A stretch of DNA of 64,000 bases, taken from the NCBI GenBank assembly GCA_022768065.1, contig JALELS010000023.1:26333-90332 (forward strand). The letters are read 5' to 3'. Below are positions 43,291-53,445 of this stretch, one piece after another. This stretch comes from Ruminococcus sp. (lineage in GTDB: Bacteria; Bacillota; Clostridia; Oscillospirales; Acutalibacteraceae). Every line of letters begins with the position of its first letter. Within the stretch, counting starts at the first letter, position 1. The translations under genes and the position numbers were made by a program. The notes beneath the pieces were generated by a model. The model saw only the letters and a list, made by a program, of their open reading frames with translations. It did no database searches and was not told where the DNA came from.

Positions 43291-44157
43291 TTATTCCGTA
43301 AGTTTTTTCATATCGTCCGGCATGGGTGCGGTAAATTCCATAATTTTCTCGGTAACGGGGTGGGCAAAGCGGACAAGACAGCAGTGCAAAGCCTGATGGC
43401 TTAGCCTTTTATCGGTACTGCCGTACATATCGTCGCCGACAAGCGGCGCTCCGAGGCTTTTAAAATGGACCCGTATCTGATGTGTTCTGCCCGTTTCGAG
43501 ATGTATTCTCAAAAGCGTACAGCCGTCCTTTACCTTTAACGACTTCCAATGTGTAACGGCTCTTTCGCCGCCCTCGCCGACGTCGCGCAATGTCTTCATG
43601 GGGTCGGGTCTTATAATAGGCTTATCTATAATGCCCTCTTTGTAAAATTCGCCGCCGGCAACCGCTAAATACTCCTTATATATTTTACCGCTAAGCTTTG
43701 CCGCCGAAAATTTATTGAGAGCGCACACCACTATGCCCGACGTTCCCTTGTCAAGTCTGCCGACAGAGCGAAATACGCACTCTTTCCCCTCTTTCATAAG
43801 ATGAAACGCCACCGCGTTTGACAGCGCGTCGCAACGGTGATTGTGCGATTCGTGCATGGCAATATCGGGCTTTTTGTTTATTACGAGTATATCGTCATCC
43901 TCATAAATTATGTCAAGCGGTATATCCGCAGGAACAGCGGAGGCGGTGCCCTCGTCGGACGGCAAATTCAAAGTCAGCGTATCGCCCGAATTTAAAATGT
44001 CTATACTTTTTGCGTTAACGCCGTTTTTCAGTATGCCGTTTTCGGTGCGCTTTAAAACACAGAGCATCCTGTGCGACACGCCCTTGTGCTTTAAATAATC
44101 TTTTATTTTGACATTGCCGTTGTCATTGTCAATAAAAAATTCGATTTTGCGACCCAT
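43291..44157 (-). CDS. RluA-family pseudouridine synthase
   Basis: 288 residues. An S4-like N-terminal part (about 1-65) precedes the catalytic motif GRLDKGTSG (133-141, Asp136) and the HQIRVHFKSLGAPLVGDDMYG block. It isomerises uridine in rRNA or tRNA; the family contains RluD, RluC and RluA, and the target cannot be set from sequence alone. It starts 87 bases from the divergent PII-like gene. Confidence 0.9.
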   Translation of the reverse strand: MGRKIEFFIDNDNGNVKIKDYLKHKGVSHRMLCVLKRTENGILKNGVNAKSIDILNSGDTLTLNLPSDEGTASAVPADIPLDIIYEDDDILVINKKPDIAMHESHNHRCDALSNAVAFHLMKEGKECVFRSVGRLDKGTSGIVVCALNKFSAAKLSGKIYKEYLAVAGGEFYKEGIIDKPIIRPDPMKTLRDVGEGGERAVTHWKSLKVKDGCTLLRIHLETGRTHQIRVHFKSLGAPLVGDDMYGSTDKRLSHQALHCCLVRFAHPVTEKIMEFTAPMPDDMKKLTE

Positions 44158-44186
44158 AATTCCACCATCGTTAAAATTCTGTTTTA

Positions 44187-44215
44187 TTGCATTATATCAT
44201 ATAAAGGTGTAAAAT
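44187..44215 (+). promoter_or_regulatory. Promoter of the PII-like/antiporter operon
   Basis: TTGCAT (44187-44192), a 17-base spacer and TAAAAT (44210-44215); AAAGGGAGG precedes the first start codon at 44245. Confidence 0.7.
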
Positions 44216-44244
44216 AATATCGAAAATTAAAAGGGAGGAATACT

Positions 44245-44586
44245 ATGCAGCTCGTAATAATGATAATCCACGACAACGACCACATGAATTCCATTCTCGT
44301 AAAAATGATGGAGGCGGGTATTAAGGGCGGTTCGCTTATAGAATGTGAGGGCGCTCTTCAGGCAATAGGACGCGTATCCTCGGATCCGCCGCCTGTTTTC
44401 GGCTCTTTGCGCGAGTATTTGAACCCCGAAAGCGCCGCAAAGAACAAGCTCCTTCTCTGCGCTATGAAGGACGAGGAGGTAGCAGTCGCAAAGCAGATTG
44501 CAAACGAAGTAACCGGCGGTCTCTCAAAGCCCAATACCGGCGTTATGTTTTGCCTGCCGCTGCTGTCTCACGAGGGATTAAAATAA
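44245..44586 (+). CDS. PII-like (ferredoxin-fold) regulatory protein, first copy
   Basis: 113 residues in the PII order: strand QLVIMIIHDN, helix HMNSILVKMMEAGIKGGSLIE, a loop in the T-loop position carrying PPPVFGSLREYLNP, helix VAVAKQIANEVTGGL, and the terminal strand KPNTGVMFCLPLLSHEG, like the GKIFVxPV end of PII. It lacks the Tyr51-type T-loop sequence of GlnB, so it is not a nitrogen PII. It shares the FG-x-x-R motif and C-terminal KPxTGVxF with the next gene. It probably binds a small nucleotide or ion signal to gate the antiporter downstream (inference). Confidence 0.65.
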   Translation: MQLVIMIIHDNDHMNSILVKMMEAGIKGGSLIECEGALQAIGRVSSDPPPVFGSLREYLNPESAAKNKLLLCAMKDEEVAVAKQIANEVTGGLSKPNTGVMFCLPLLSHEGLK

Positions 44587-44601
44587 TACGGAGGAAAATT
44601 T

Positions 44602-44955
44602 ATGCAGCTTTTATTTTTTGTACTGAACCGCTCCGAAATGCTTGACGATGTACTGACAAGCTTTGCGGATCACGACATACACGGCGCCACAATACTTGAC
44701 AGCAAGGGAATGGTTCATCTTTTGGCGTCTCACAGTGACGAGGGAGAGGTTCCGTTTTTCGGTGCTATGAGGGCATTTTTAAAACCCGAACGCGAAAACA
44801 GCAACCTTATAATCGCCGCGGTAAACGACGACCATGTTGACAATGCCGTAAAAGCCATAGAGGACGTCATAGGCGACCTCTCAAAGCCCGACACGGGAGT
44901 GGTTTTCACCGTCCCTATCAGTTATGTGAAAGGATTGTATAAGGATGGAAATTAA
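44602..44955 (+). CDS. PII-like regulatory protein, second copy
   Basis: 117 residues, the same fold and length as its neighbour: strand QLLFFVLN, helix EMLDDVLTSFADHDIHGATIL, loop EVPFFGAMRAFLKPERENSN, helix VDNAVKAIEDVIGDL, strand KPDTGVVFTVPISYVKGLY. Identity to the first copy is low outside FG-x-x-R and KPxTGVxF, so the two have diverged in role. Its end overlaps the antiporter start by 11 bases, so production of the three proteins is coupled. Confidence 0.65.
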   Translation: MQLLFFVLNRSEMLDDVLTSFADHDIHGATILDSKGMVHLLASHSDEGEVPFFGAMRAFLKPERENSNLIIAAVNDDHVDNAVKAIEDVIGDLSKPDTGVVFTVPISYVKGLYKDGN

Positions 44956-46147
44956 GACCCTTGCCACAGTAGCGCTGATGATGCTGTCGGGTCTTATCTT
45001 CGGCAGACTGTGTAAATTCATAAAGCTACCCAACGTAACGGGGTATCTTATAGCCGGGCTTGTTTTCGGTCCGTCGCTGTTTAACATTGTGGACGAGAGT
45101 ATGATAAATGAATTCGCTGTTATATCGGATATTGCACTCTCGTTTATAGCATTTTCCGTCGGCTGCGATTTCAGCCTTGACTATTTCAAAAAGGTGGGCA
45201 GCGCACCCATAATCGTCGCCATTTTTGAAGCAATGGGCGCCGTAATACTGCTTACGGTAACACTTATAGTATGCAAAGTTGACGTAAAGCTCTCTATACT
45301 GCTCGGTGCAATTGCCGCGGCAACCGCCCCTGCTCAAACCATAATGGTAATAAATCAATACAAAGCTAAGGGGCCTTTGACATCGCTCCTTTTAAGCGTT
45401 GTTGCACTTGACGACGCCGTAGCGCTTATAGGCTTCGGCTTTGCGAGCACCATAGTAACCGCCATGAACGGAAAAGGCGACAAGAGCCTTGTGCTCTCAA
45501 TACTTGACCCGTTTTATCAGGTGCTGATTTCGGCGGTTATCGGCTTTGTTTTGGCTCTTGTAATGAAGCTGCTTTTAAAGTGGTTTAAAAAACATTCCAA
45601 CCGAATCTGCGTTATACTCGGTATGGTGGCGCTTACATATTATCTTGCCACTGTGCTCAAGGGCTCGAGTCTGCTCGCATGTATGTGCCTCGGCGCGGTA
45701 CTCACCAACATAATCCACGATTCCGACGACGTTGTAAAAGTCTCGGAGGGATTTACTCCGCCTATATATATGATGTTCTTTGTAATTTCGGGTGCGGGCT
45801 TCGACGTATCGGCGCTCAAATCCATAGGCTTTATCGGAGTAATCTATGTAGTGGTAAGAGTTATAGGCAAAATGCTCGGCTCTTATGTAAGCGGCAAAAT
45901 CACACATCAACCCGAAAAGGTATGCAAATGGTTGGGCCCCACGCTTATGCCGCAGGCGGGCGTTGCGCTCGGACTTATAGCCGTTGCCTCTACCATGGTT
46001 CCCGACTATGCTCCGCAGCTTCGCACGGTAATACTCTGCTCAACATTTATCTACTCAATCATAGGTCCCGGCGTTGCCAAATTCTCGCTTGTAAAAGCCG
46101 GCGAAATAGTTTTGCCCGACAAAAAGCAGAAAAAAGCCGGAGCATAA
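44945..46147 (+). CDS. CPA2-family cation:proton antiporter (Kef/NapA membrane domain)
   Basis: 400 residues and about 12-13 membrane helices. ITGYLIAGLVFGPSLF-like start (NVTGYLIAGLVFGPS), then ATAPAQTIMVINQY and ALDDAVALIGFGFA, whose Asp pair is the ion site of electrogenic CPA2 antiporters. The protein stops after the membrane domain: the RCK/TrkA-N domain that controls Kef systems is absent. Two PII-like genes precede it in the same operon. It probably exchanges Na+ or K+ for H+. A terminator follows. Confidence 0.85.
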   Translation: MEIKTLATVALMMLSGLIFGRLCKFIKLPNVTGYLIAGLVFGPSLFNIVDESMINEFAVISDIALSFIAFSVGCDFSLDYFKKVGSAPIIVAIFEAMGAVILLTVTLIVCKVDVKLSILLGAIAAATAPAQTIMVINQYKAKGPLTSLLLSVVALDDAVALIGFGFASTIVTAMNGKGDKSLVLSILDPFYQVLISAVIGFVLALVMKLLLKWFKKHSNRICVILGMVALTYYLATVLKGSSLLACMCLGAVLTNIIHDSDDVVKVSEGFTPPIYMMFFVISGAGFDVSALKSIGFIGVIYVVVRVIGKMLGSYVSGKITHQPEKVCKWLGPTLMPQAGVALGLIAVASTMVPDYAPQLRTVILCSTFIYSIIGPGVAKFSLVKAGEIVLPDKKQKKAGA

Positions 46148-46174
46148 TAAAAATTATATACATATAATATACAG

Positions 46175-46207
46175 AGCGTTCTTTGCTTTTTGCAAGGGAC
46201 GCTTTTT
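46175..46207 (+). terminator. Terminator after the antiporter gene
   Basis: AGCGTTCTTTGC (46175-46186) with GCAAGGGACGCT (46192-46203) allowing G-U pairs, then TTTT. Confidence 0.8.
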
Positions 46208-46256
46208 CTCGTTATTTTACACAGATTTTGCAGGTCTTTTTTTACCCGGCCAAACA

Positions 46257-46284
46257 TTGAATTAAACCTTGAACGTGTTATAAT
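46257..46284 (+). promoter_or_regulatory. Promoter of the inositol operon
   Basis: TTGAAT (46257-46262), a 16-base spacer and TATAAT (46279-46284). No convincing IolR or CcpA (cre) operator was seen in the ~130-base stretch before iolJ. Confidence 0.7.
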
Positions 46285-46339
46285 GATACATATATTTTTA
46301 GTATGTTGTATAGAATATTCTGAAAGGTACGTGTTGTTT

Positions 46340-47176
46340 TTGTCACTTGTAGCTATGAAAGACCTACTTGCGCGCGCCGAAGAAAAAGGCATTGCCGCAG
46401 GCGCGTTTTCCGTCGGAAATATGGAAATGGTTATGGGCGCCGTAAGAGCCGCCGAAGAAACCGAAACCCCCATAATATTACAAATAGCAGAGGTCAGGCT
46501 GAAAAATTCGCCTCTCTCGCTCATGGGACCCATGATGCTATCCGCCGCCGAAAACGCGTCAGTACCGATTGCGGTACACCTCGATCACGGGCTGCACATC
46601 GAAACCGTAAACGAGGCGCTCAAAATGGGCTTTACCTCCGTTATGTTTGACGGCTCCGCTCTGCCGCTCGACGAAAACACAGCTTCGGTGAAAGAGGTTG
46701 TAAAGGAGGCTAAAAAATACTCCGCTACGGTTGAAGCCGAGCTCGGCGTAGTCGGCGGAAACGAGGGCGAGGGCAAAAAGCACGACATTCTCTGCACGAA
46801 TCCCGACGACGCAAAGCGGTTTTGCGAGGAAACCGGAATAGACGCTCTTGCCGTGGCAATAGGCAACGCGCACGGAAATTATCCCGTACTCCCCTCTCTG
46901 CGTTTTGACATTCTCGAAAAAATAAACGATGTTACAAACGTACCGCTCGTATTGCACGGCGGCACGGGCATTACCCCCGAAATGTTCCGCAGAGCCATTT
47001 CACTCGGCATAAGAAAAATAAATATCGCAACGGCATCGTTTGACAGTCTTGCATCGTCCGCAAAAAATTATTGCGACGGGCAGGAAAAAGCAAACTACTT
47101 TGAGCTATCAAGAGCCGAAGCCGACGGGGTATATAAAAACGTTAAAAGACATATCGAGATATTCAATATGAAATAA
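46340..47176 (+). CDS. iolJ: Class II aldolase: 6-phospho-5-dehydro-2-deoxy-D-gluconate (DKGP) aldolase
   Basis: 278 residues from TTG 46340. The N-terminus then reads MSLVAMKDLLARA, matching the family start (MxLVxMKxLL). Zn ligands are in HLDHG, GNAHG and LHGGTG. It splits DKGP into dihydroxyacetone phosphate and malonate semialdehyde in inositol catabolism. It is closely related to fructose-bisphosphate aldolase; the position at the head of the iol operon supports IolJ. GAAAGG lies 12 bases before this start, so TTG 46334 (6-base spacing) is also possible. A much longer ORF extends upstream but lacks family similarity. Confidence 0.85.
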   Translation: MSLVAMKDLLARAEEKGIAAGAFSVGNMEMVMGAVRAAEETETPIILQIAEVRLKNSPLSLMGPMMLSAAENASVPIAVHLDHGLHIETVNEALKMGFTSVMFDGSALPLDENTASVKEVVKEAKKYSATVEAELGVVGGNEGEGKKHDILCTNPDDAKRFCEETGIDALAVAIGNAHGNYPVLPSLRFDILEKINDVTNVPLVLHGGTGITPEMFRRAISLGIRKINIATASFDSLASSAKNYCDGQEKANYFELSRAEADGVYKNVKRHIEIFNMK

Positions 47177-47190
47177 GCAAGGAGAAAAAT

Positions 47191-48207
47191 ATGAAATACA
47201 TAGAATTCGACCAAAGCAAAAAATTTGACCTTATCCCCGTTGGAAGAATAGCGGTTGACCTAAATCCCGTGGACTACTACTGTCCGCTTAACGAAAGCAC
47301 CACCTTTAAACGCTATCTCGGCGGCTCGCCCGCAAATATAGCCGTCGGTCTTGCAAGGCTCGGCAAAAAGGTAGGATTTATGGCACGTGTTTCCGACGAT
47401 CAATTCGGCACATTCGTCACCGATTTCTTTAAAAATGAGGGCATAGATACCTCGCATATTGTAAGATGCACAAACGGCGAAAAGATAGGCCTTACCTTTA
47501 CCGAAATTAAATCCGAAACCGAAAGTTCCATAGTGATGTACCGCAACGAGGCGGCGGATTTAAAGCTTGAGCCGTCCGACATAGACGAAAGCTATATAAA
47601 AGAGACAAAGGCGGTTTTGATTTCGGGCACGGCGCTGTGCGAGAGCCCGTCAAGAGAGGCGGCGCTTAAAACCGTAATGCTCGCAAAAAGGAACGATGTT
47701 CCGATAATATTCGATATAGATTACAGAGCTTACAACTGGAAAAACAGCGACGAAATTTCGATTTACTATTCCGCGGTTGCGAAAGAAGCCGATATAATTC
47801 TCGGCTCACGCGAGGAATACGACCTCACCGAAAAGCTTATAAAGCCCGGTATGAGCGACCGCGAAACCGCCGCTTATTGGCATTCGCAGAACGCCAAAAT
47901 CGTGGTAATTAAGCACGGCAAGGACGGCTCTACGGCATACACGAACGACGGCGAGAGCTACAACATAAAGCCGTTCCCGGTAAAGCTTCTCAAATCCTTC
48001 GGCGGAGGCGACGGATACGCGTCGGCATTCCTTTACGGGCTGTTTGAGGGCTTTGACATAATCGATGCGCTCGAATTCGGCTCGGCTTCGGCGGCTATGC
48101 TCGTGGCGTCTCATGCCTGCTCGCAGGATATGCCCACCGCAGACGAGGTAAGGGAATTCATCAAAAAGGAAAAAGAAGAATACGGCGAAATGATAGCAAG
48201 AGTATAA
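47191..48207 (+). CDS. iolC: 5-dehydro-2-deoxygluconokinase
   Basis: 338 residues, PfkB family. Substrate region LGGSPANIAVGLARLGKKVGFMARV and the ATP/anion-hole region LLKSFGGGDGYASAFLYGL, where the usual GAGD reads GGGD. It phosphorylates 2-deoxy-5-keto-D-gluconate. Spaced 14 bases after iolJ with AAGGAG. Confidence 0.92.
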   Translation: MKYIEFDQSKKFDLIPVGRIAVDLNPVDYYCPLNESTTFKRYLGGSPANIAVGLARLGKKVGFMARVSDDQFGTFVTDFFKNEGIDTSHIVRCTNGEKIGLTFTEIKSETESSIVMYRNEAADLKLEPSDIDESYIKETKAVLISGTALCESPSREAALKTVMLAKRNDVPIIFDIDYRAYNWKNSDEISIYYSAVAKEADIILGSREEYDLTEKLIKPGMSDRETAAYWHSQNAKIVVIKHGKDGSTAYTNDGESYNIKPFPVKLLKSFGGGDGYASAFLYGLFEGFDIIDALEFGSASAAMLVASHACSQDMPTADEVREFIKKEKEEYGEMIARV

Positions 48208-48260
48208 AAAATTTGCCGCATACGGTAAAACAAGAATTTAACATAAACGAGGGCAACACA

Positions 48261-49031
48261 ATGTACGAAAATCCTGAATTTAACGAAAACAACGAAAAAA
48301 TCCTCTGTGAGAGGAACGGCAAAAACTCCGATATGCTGATGGATATTAGAGTTAAAATACTCAAAGCAGGCGAAACAATGACCTTCTGCGAAGCGGAAAA
48401 CGAAACGGCTCTGCTTTTGATGGCGGGCGACATCGACTTTATCTTTGACGGAAAAACCGAAAATGCAAAAAGACGTTCGCCTTTTCTCGACAAAGCGACC
48501 GCAATACACTTTGCACGGAACAATAAAGTAACCGTTAAGGCAAATTCCGACTCGCGGTTTGTAATTGAGCAGACCGACAACGAAAACGACTTCGGAATTC
48601 ATTACTATAAGGGCGATGATATGACAGTTCAGCACTTCGGCGCCAATCAATGGGGCGGCACCGCGGACAGACGTGTGCTCACGGTTTTTGATTACGAATC
48701 CGCTCCGTATTCAAATCTTGTTTTGGGCGAGGTATTTCACAAGCCCGGCTGCTGGACCAGTTATCCGCCGCATTATCATCCGCAGCCCGAGGTCTACTAC
48801 TACGAATTTGACAAACCGCAGGGCTTCGGCGTGGGTTTTGTCGGAGACGACTGCTACAAGGTCGGCGACAAGGGCTGTCTTTGCATAACCCCCATGCACA
48901 CGCATCAGCAGGCTGCCGCTCCCGGATATAATATGTGCTATGTCTGGATGATACGCCATCTCGACGGCGACCCGTGGAAAAAGACAAGAATAGACGCACC
49001 GGAGCACAAATGGCTTCTCGACGCGGAATAA
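48261..49031 (+). CDS. iolB: 5-deoxy-glucuronate isomerase
   Basis: 256 residues; cupin/KduI-like. Metal-binding [23 protein letters not shown] and the [30 protein letters not shown] stretch are diagnostic of IolB. It converts 5-deoxy-glucuronate to 2-deoxy-5-keto-gluconate. I start it at ATG 48261 (GAGGGC upstream); a TTG at 48213 would add 16 residues without a good ribosome site. Confidence 0.92.
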   Translation: MYENPEFNENNEKILCERNGKNSDMLMDIRVKILKAGETMTFCEAENETALLLMAGDIDFIFDGKTENAKRRSPFLDKATAIHFARNNKVTVKANSDSRFVIEQTDNENDFGIHYYKGDDMTVQHFGANQWGGTADRRVLTVFDYESAPYSNLVLGEVFHKPGCWTSYPPHYHPQPEVYYYEFDKPQGFGVGFVGDDCYKVGDKGCLCITPMHTHQQAAAPGYNMCYVWMIRHLDGDPWKKTRIDAPEHKWLLDAE

Positions 49032-49044
49032 CGGAGGATATTTT

Positions 49045-50961
49045 ATGGCTTATATGACCACCGCTCAGGCACTTGTCAAATTTCTTGACAATCAATATGT
49101 ATCGTTTGACGGTAAAGAGACCAAATTCGTTGACGGTATTTTTACAATATTCGGTCACGGAATAGTATGCGGTCTCGGCGAGGCGCTCTGCAGCGACAGA
49201 GGCGGCCTTACGGTTTACCAAGGAAAGAACGAGCAGGGCATGGCGCACGTTGCCACAGCCTTTGCAAAGCAAAACAACCGCAGAAAGATAATAGCCTGCT
49301 CCTCTTCGATAGGACCCGGTGCCGCAAATATGATAACGGCGGCGGCAACGGCTACGGTAAATCACATTCCGCTTTTGCTTTTTCCTGCCGATTCTTTTGC
49401 GTCACGCCAACCCGACCCGGTTCTTCAACAGTTTGAGCAGATAAATTCGCTTGCCACCACAACAAACGACGCTTACAAGGCGGTCACAAGATATTGGGAC
49501 AGAATTTCGCGTCCCGAACAGCTTATGTCCGCTATGATAAATGCAATGCGCGTTTTAACCGACACCGCCGAAACAGGCGCCGTATGTATATCTCTTCCGC
49601 AGGACGTTGAGGGCGAAAGCTATGATTTTCCCGAGGAATTTCTCGCAAAGAGAGTTCATAAAATAACAAGAACCGTACCGTCACCGGACGAAGTAAACGA
49701 TATAGCCGAAATTCTTTTACAAGCCGAAAAGCCTCTCGTTATCTGCGGCGGCGGCGTGAGATATTCGGAGGCCGGCGAAGCGCTCGAAAAGTTCTGCGGC
49801 GAATTCAACATTCCGTTTGCCGAAACGCAGAGCGGCAAAACAGCCTGCCTTTCAAGCAATCCGCTGAACCTCGGCGGTCTCGGCGTTACGGGTAATTCCG
49901 CCGGCAACGACATTGCGAAATGCGCCGACGTAATTCTCGGCATAGGCACACGTTTTTCCGATTTCACCACAGGCTCAAAGGCTCTTTTCAGAAGCGACGC
50001 AAAGTTTATAACGATAAACACCTCGCGGTTTGACGCGTACAAATTGGGTGCCGTAAAGCTCGTCTCGGACGCAAAGCTCGGGATAATCGCACTCGGCAAA
50101 ATGCTGTCGGCTCACGAATACAAGACAAAATACACGTGTGAAATCAAGGACGCAAAAAAGCGTTGGGAAGACGAGATGGAGCGTTTTTCAAAATACAGAT
50201 ACGACGAAAGCTTCACGCCGCTTATAAAGGCACGTGATAAGCGCTCTATCCCCGAATTCGCCGAAAAATTCGGCACCGTAACGCAGGTGTCGGCAATTGA
50301 AAAAATACGCGAAATCATACCACACGACGCTGTGTGCGTGGGCTCTGCGGGTTCGCTCCCCGGTGACCTTCAAAGAATGTGGACATCGGACAGCAGGTAT
50401 TCGTACAATATGGAGTACGGCTACTCCTGTATGGGTTATGAAATAGCCGGCGCACTGGGCTCAAAGCTTGCGGAACCCCAAAAAGAGGTTTACGCGATGT
50501 GCGGCGACGGCAGCTACCTTATGCTGCACTCGGAGCTTGTCACCTCAATTCAGGAGCATAAAAAGATAAACGTACTGTTGTTTGACAACAGCGGATTCGG
50601 CTGCATCAACAATCTTGAAATGTCCAACGGCATAGGCAATCTCGCAACGGAATTTCGGTTCCGCGACTCAAACGGCGATTTGCTCGGCGAGCTCTTACCC
50701 ATAGACTTCGCAAAAAGCGCGTCGGGTTACGGTGTAAAAACATACACGGCAAGGACTTTGGACGAACTGGAAGAAGCCCTTCGCGACAGCCTTAAATCCG
50801 AGGTTTCAACGCTTATTGACATAAAGGTTCTGCCGAAAACCATGACCGACGGTTACGGGGCATGGTGGAACGTCGGCATAGCCTCAACATCGGAGAACGA
50901 AGCCGTCAGAGAGGCTTACAAAAATAAAAAAGAAAATGAAAGTAAAGCGAGGAAATATTGA
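49045..50961 (+). CDS. iolD: 3D-(3,5/4)-trihydroxycyclohexane-1,2-dione hydrolase
   Basis: 638 residues, thiamine diphosphate-dependent acetolactate-synthase-like. N-terminal TPP-glutamate region [19 protein letters not shown]-terminal TPP/Mg motif [39 protein letters not shown]. It opens the cyclic dione to 5-deoxy-glucuronate. It depends on thiamine, whose synthesis operon lies 5.5 kb downstream. It overlaps the next ORF region; iolE starts one base after its stop. Confidence 0.95.
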   Translation: MAYMTTAQALVKFLDNQYVSFDGKETKFVDGIFTIFGHGIVCGLGEALCSDRGGLTVYQGKNEQGMAHVATAFAKQNNRRKIIACSSSIGPGAANMITAAATATVNHIPLLLFPADSFASRQPDPVLQQFEQINSLATTTNDAYKAVTRYWDRISRPEQLMSAMINAMRVLTDTAETGAVCISLPQDVEGESYDFPEEFLAKRVHKITRTVPSPDEVNDIAEILLQAEKPLVICGGGVRYSEAGEALEKFCGEFNIPFAETQSGKTACLSSNPLNLGGLGVTGNSAGNDIAKCADVILGIGTRFSDFTTGSKALFRSDAKFITINTSRFDAYKLGAVKLVSDAKLGIIALGKMLSAHEYKTKYTCEIKDAKKRWEDEMERFSKYRYDESFTPLIKARDKRSIPEFAEKFGTVTQVSAIEKIREIIPHDAVCVGSAGSLPGDLQRMWTSDSRYSYNMEYGYSCMGYEIAGALGSKLAEPQKEVYAMCGDGSYLMLHSELVTSIQEHKKINVLLFDNSGFGCINNLEMSNGIGNLATEFRFRDSNGDLLGELLPIDFAKSASGYGVKTYTARTLDELEEALRDSLKSEVSTLIDIKVLPKTMTDGYGAWWNVGIASTSENEAVREAYKNKKENESKARKY

Positions 50962-50962
50962 T

Positions 50963-51859
50963 ATGCTTGACAAAAACAAAGTTAAATTAGGTATTGCACC
51001 CATCGCCTGGACAAACGACGATATGCCCGACCTCGGAAAGGAAAACACCTTTGAGCAGTGCATCTCCGAAATGGCTCTCGCCGGCTTTACCGGCTGCGAA
51101 GTCGGCAACAAATATCCGCGAGACGACATTCCCGCCCTTAAAAAGGCGCTTTCGCTTCGCAATATGCAGATATGCAACGCATGGTTTTCCTCGTTTCTTC
51201 TTACAAAGCCGTACGATGAAGTGGAAAAGGAATTTATAGACCACATTTCGTTCCTTAAAGAAATGGGCGCAAAGGTTGTTGGTATTTCGGAGCAGAGCTA
51301 CTCGATACAAGGCACAACCAAAGCTGTTTTCAAAGACAAATATGTTATGAAAGACGACGAATGGGCGCGCCTTTGCGACGGAGTTTGCCGCCTCGGTAAG
51401 ACCGCAAAGGATATGGGCATTGCCCTTACATATCATCACCATATGGGCACGGTTGTTCAGACTGCCGCCGAAATAGACCGTCTTATGGAAAATACGGACC
51501 CCGAGCTTTTCAGTCTTTTATATGATTCGGGTCATCTTGCATACTGCGGCGAGGATTACATCGGCGTTCTGAAAAAATACGCGAACAGAGTAAAACACGT
51601 ACACTTAAAGGATATAAGACCCGAGGTTATAGATAAGGTAAAAAGAGAAAACCTCAGCTTTCTCGACGGTGTAAGGCTCGGAACATTTACGGTTCCCGGC
51701 GACGGAGCAATAGACTTCGGGCCGATATTTGACATTCTTGCGGACAGCGGCTATGAGGGTTATGTTCTCGTAGAGGCAGAGCAGGACCCTGCCAAGGCAA
51801 ATCCGTTTGAATATGCGCTCAAAGCGAGAGCTTATATAAGAGAGAAATCAGGGCTTTAA
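50963..51859 (+). CDS. iolE: Inosose dehydratase
   Basis: 298 residues; AP-endonuclease-2 TIM barrel. [18 protein letters not shown] and [27 protein letters not shown] and HLKDIRPEV carry the metal-binding His/Glu/Asp. It dehydrates scyllo-inosose to the trihydroxycyclohexane-dione. The start is ATG 50963 behind GCGAGGA; an earlier in-frame ATG lies inside iolD. Confidence 0.93.
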   Translation: MLDKNKVKLGIAPIAWTNDDMPDLGKENTFEQCISEMALAGFTGCEVGNKYPRDDIPALKKALSLRNMQICNAWFSSFLLTKPYDEVEKEFIDHISFLKEMGAKVVGISEQSYSIQGTTKAVFKDKYVMKDDEWARLCDGVCRLGKTAKDMGIALTYHHHMGTVVQTAAEIDRLMENTDPELFSLLYDSGHLAYCGEDYIGVLKKYANRVKHVHLKDIRPEVIDKVKRENLSFLDGVRLGTFTVPGDGAIDFGPIFDILADSGYEGYVLVEAEQDPAKANPFEYALKARAYIREKSGL

Positions 51860-51913
51860 TAAAAATAAGGTGTTGTATCTTTTATACAATACCGATTCTA
51901 AGGAGATAAAAAT

Positions 51914-53422
51914 ATGGCAGTTGAAAAATTAAAATACTTTGTGAACGGTGAATTCCGTGAATCCAAAACCGACACATGGTATGACCTTCACAACCCGAGC
52001 ACGGGCGAAGTCACCGGTCAGGCACCGTGCTGCACAGATGATGAGGTTCTTGAGGCAATAGCGGCAGCCAAAGCGGCTTTCCCCGGTTGGAGCTCAACTC
52101 CGGCTATAAAGAGAGCGCAGATTATGTATAAAATCCGCGACCTCATTATAGAACATATGGATGAGCTGACCTTATCGGTAGCCACCGAAAACGGCAAAGT
52201 ATGGTCGGAATCGGAGGGCGACGTTCTCAAGGCTAAAGAGGGCACAGAGCTTGCAACTCAGGTTCCGTCGCTTATGATGGGTGAGAGCATTATGGACGCG
52301 TCACGCGGCTACGACACGGTTAAATACCGCGAGCCTATCGGCGTTTTTGCCGGTATAGTACCCGTAAACTTCCCTGCCATGATACCGTTCGGCTGGATGG
52401 CGCCGACCTGCATAGCCTGCGGTAATACAATGGTATTAAAGGCTGCGTCGCTCACCCCCAAAACCGCTCTCAAAATTGCCGCTCTTTACAAAGAAGCAGG
52501 CGTTCCGGACGGTGTTATCAACATAGTTACCTGCTCAAGGAACGAGATAAACACAATACTCGACCATCCCGATGTAAAGGGTATTACCTTTGTAGGCTCT
52601 ACTCCCGTCGGACTTAAGATATATCAGCGTGCCGCAGCGTCGGGCAAGCGTTGTCAGGCACTTTGCCAGGCAAAGAACCATGCGCTCGTTATGGCGGACG
52701 CCGCTCTTGAAAGAACCGTAGCAGGTGTTATAAATTCGGCTTACGGCTGTGCCGGTCAGCGCTGTATGGCTCTCTCCTGCTGCGTTGTCGAGGAGAGCAT
52801 TGCCGACAAATTCGTTGCCGAGTTAAAACGTCAGGCTGAAAAAATCAAGGTAGGCCCTGCCTGGGAAAAAGATTCAAAGCTCGGCCCCATAACATATGAG
52901 AAGCATTACAAGGAAGTTCTCGCCGATATAGACAAGGGCGTTAAAGAGGGCGCAGAGCTTGTTCTTGACGGCAGAAACTGCGTAGTTCCCGGCTACGAGA
53001 ACGGATACTTTGTAGGCCCCACAATTTTTGACCATGTCACCGAAGATATGACCATAGGCAGAGACGAAGTGTTCGGCCCCGTGCTTTGCATTAAGAGATG
53101 CAAGGACTTTAACGAGGGACTTAAAATAATGAATTCAAACCCCTACGCAAACGGCTCGGTAATTTACACCCAGAGCGGATATTTCGCACGTGAATTCGCA
53201 CGTCACACCGACGGCGGTCAGGTAGGTATAAATGTAGGTATACCCGTTCCCGTAGGCTTCTTCCCGTTCAGCGGTCATAAGCAGTCGTTTTTCGGCGACC
53301 TTCACTGCCTCGGCAAAGACGCTTACCGTTTCTATACCGAGTCAAAGGCGGTAACAACGCATTGGTTTGACGAAGAGGAAAAAACCGCAACGGAAGTCAG
53401 CACTTGGGACGGCACAATCTAA
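51914..53422 (+). CDS. iolA: CoA-acylating methylmalonate/malonate-semialdehyde dehydrogenase
   Basis: 502 residues; aldehyde dehydrogenase fold. Catalytic Cys284 is in GCAGQRCMALS, NAD motif FVGSTPVG is at about 227-234, and VPVNFPAMIPFGWMAP is the MMSDH marker. It turns malonate semialdehyde into acetyl-CoA, CO2 and NADH. Located 54 bases after iolE, with AAGGAGA before the ATG. Confidence 0.95.
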   Translation: MAVEKLKYFVNGEFRESKTDTWYDLHNPSTGEVTGQAPCCTDDEVLEAIAAAKAAFPGWSSTPAIKRAQIMYKIRDLIIEHMDELTLSVATENGKVWSESEGDVLKAKEGTELATQVPSLMMGESIMDASRGYDTVKYREPIGVFAGIVPVNFPAMIPFGWMAPTCIACGNTMVLKAASLTPKTALKIAALYKEAGVPDGVINIVTCSRNEINTILDHPDVKGITFVGSTPVGLKIYQRAAASGKRCQALCQAKNHALVMADAALERTVAGVINSAYGCAGQRCMALSCCVVEESIADKFVAELKRQAEKIKVGPAWEKDSKLGPITYEKHYKEVLADIDKGVKEGAELVLDGRNCVVPGYENGYFVGPTIFDHVTEDMTIGRDEVFGPVLCIKRCKDFNEGLKIMNSNPYANGSVIYTQSGYFAREFARHTDGGQVGINVGIPVPVGFFPFSGHKQSFFGDLHCLGKDAYRFYTESKAVTTHWFDEEEKTATEVSTWDGTI

Positions 53423-53445
53423 AAGAATAAAAACGGAGGAAATTT

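Noticed and set aside
46190..46339. N-terminal extension of IolJ to 328 residues
   Set aside because: The extra 50 residues cross the terminator tail and promoter region and have no counterpart in the aldolase family.
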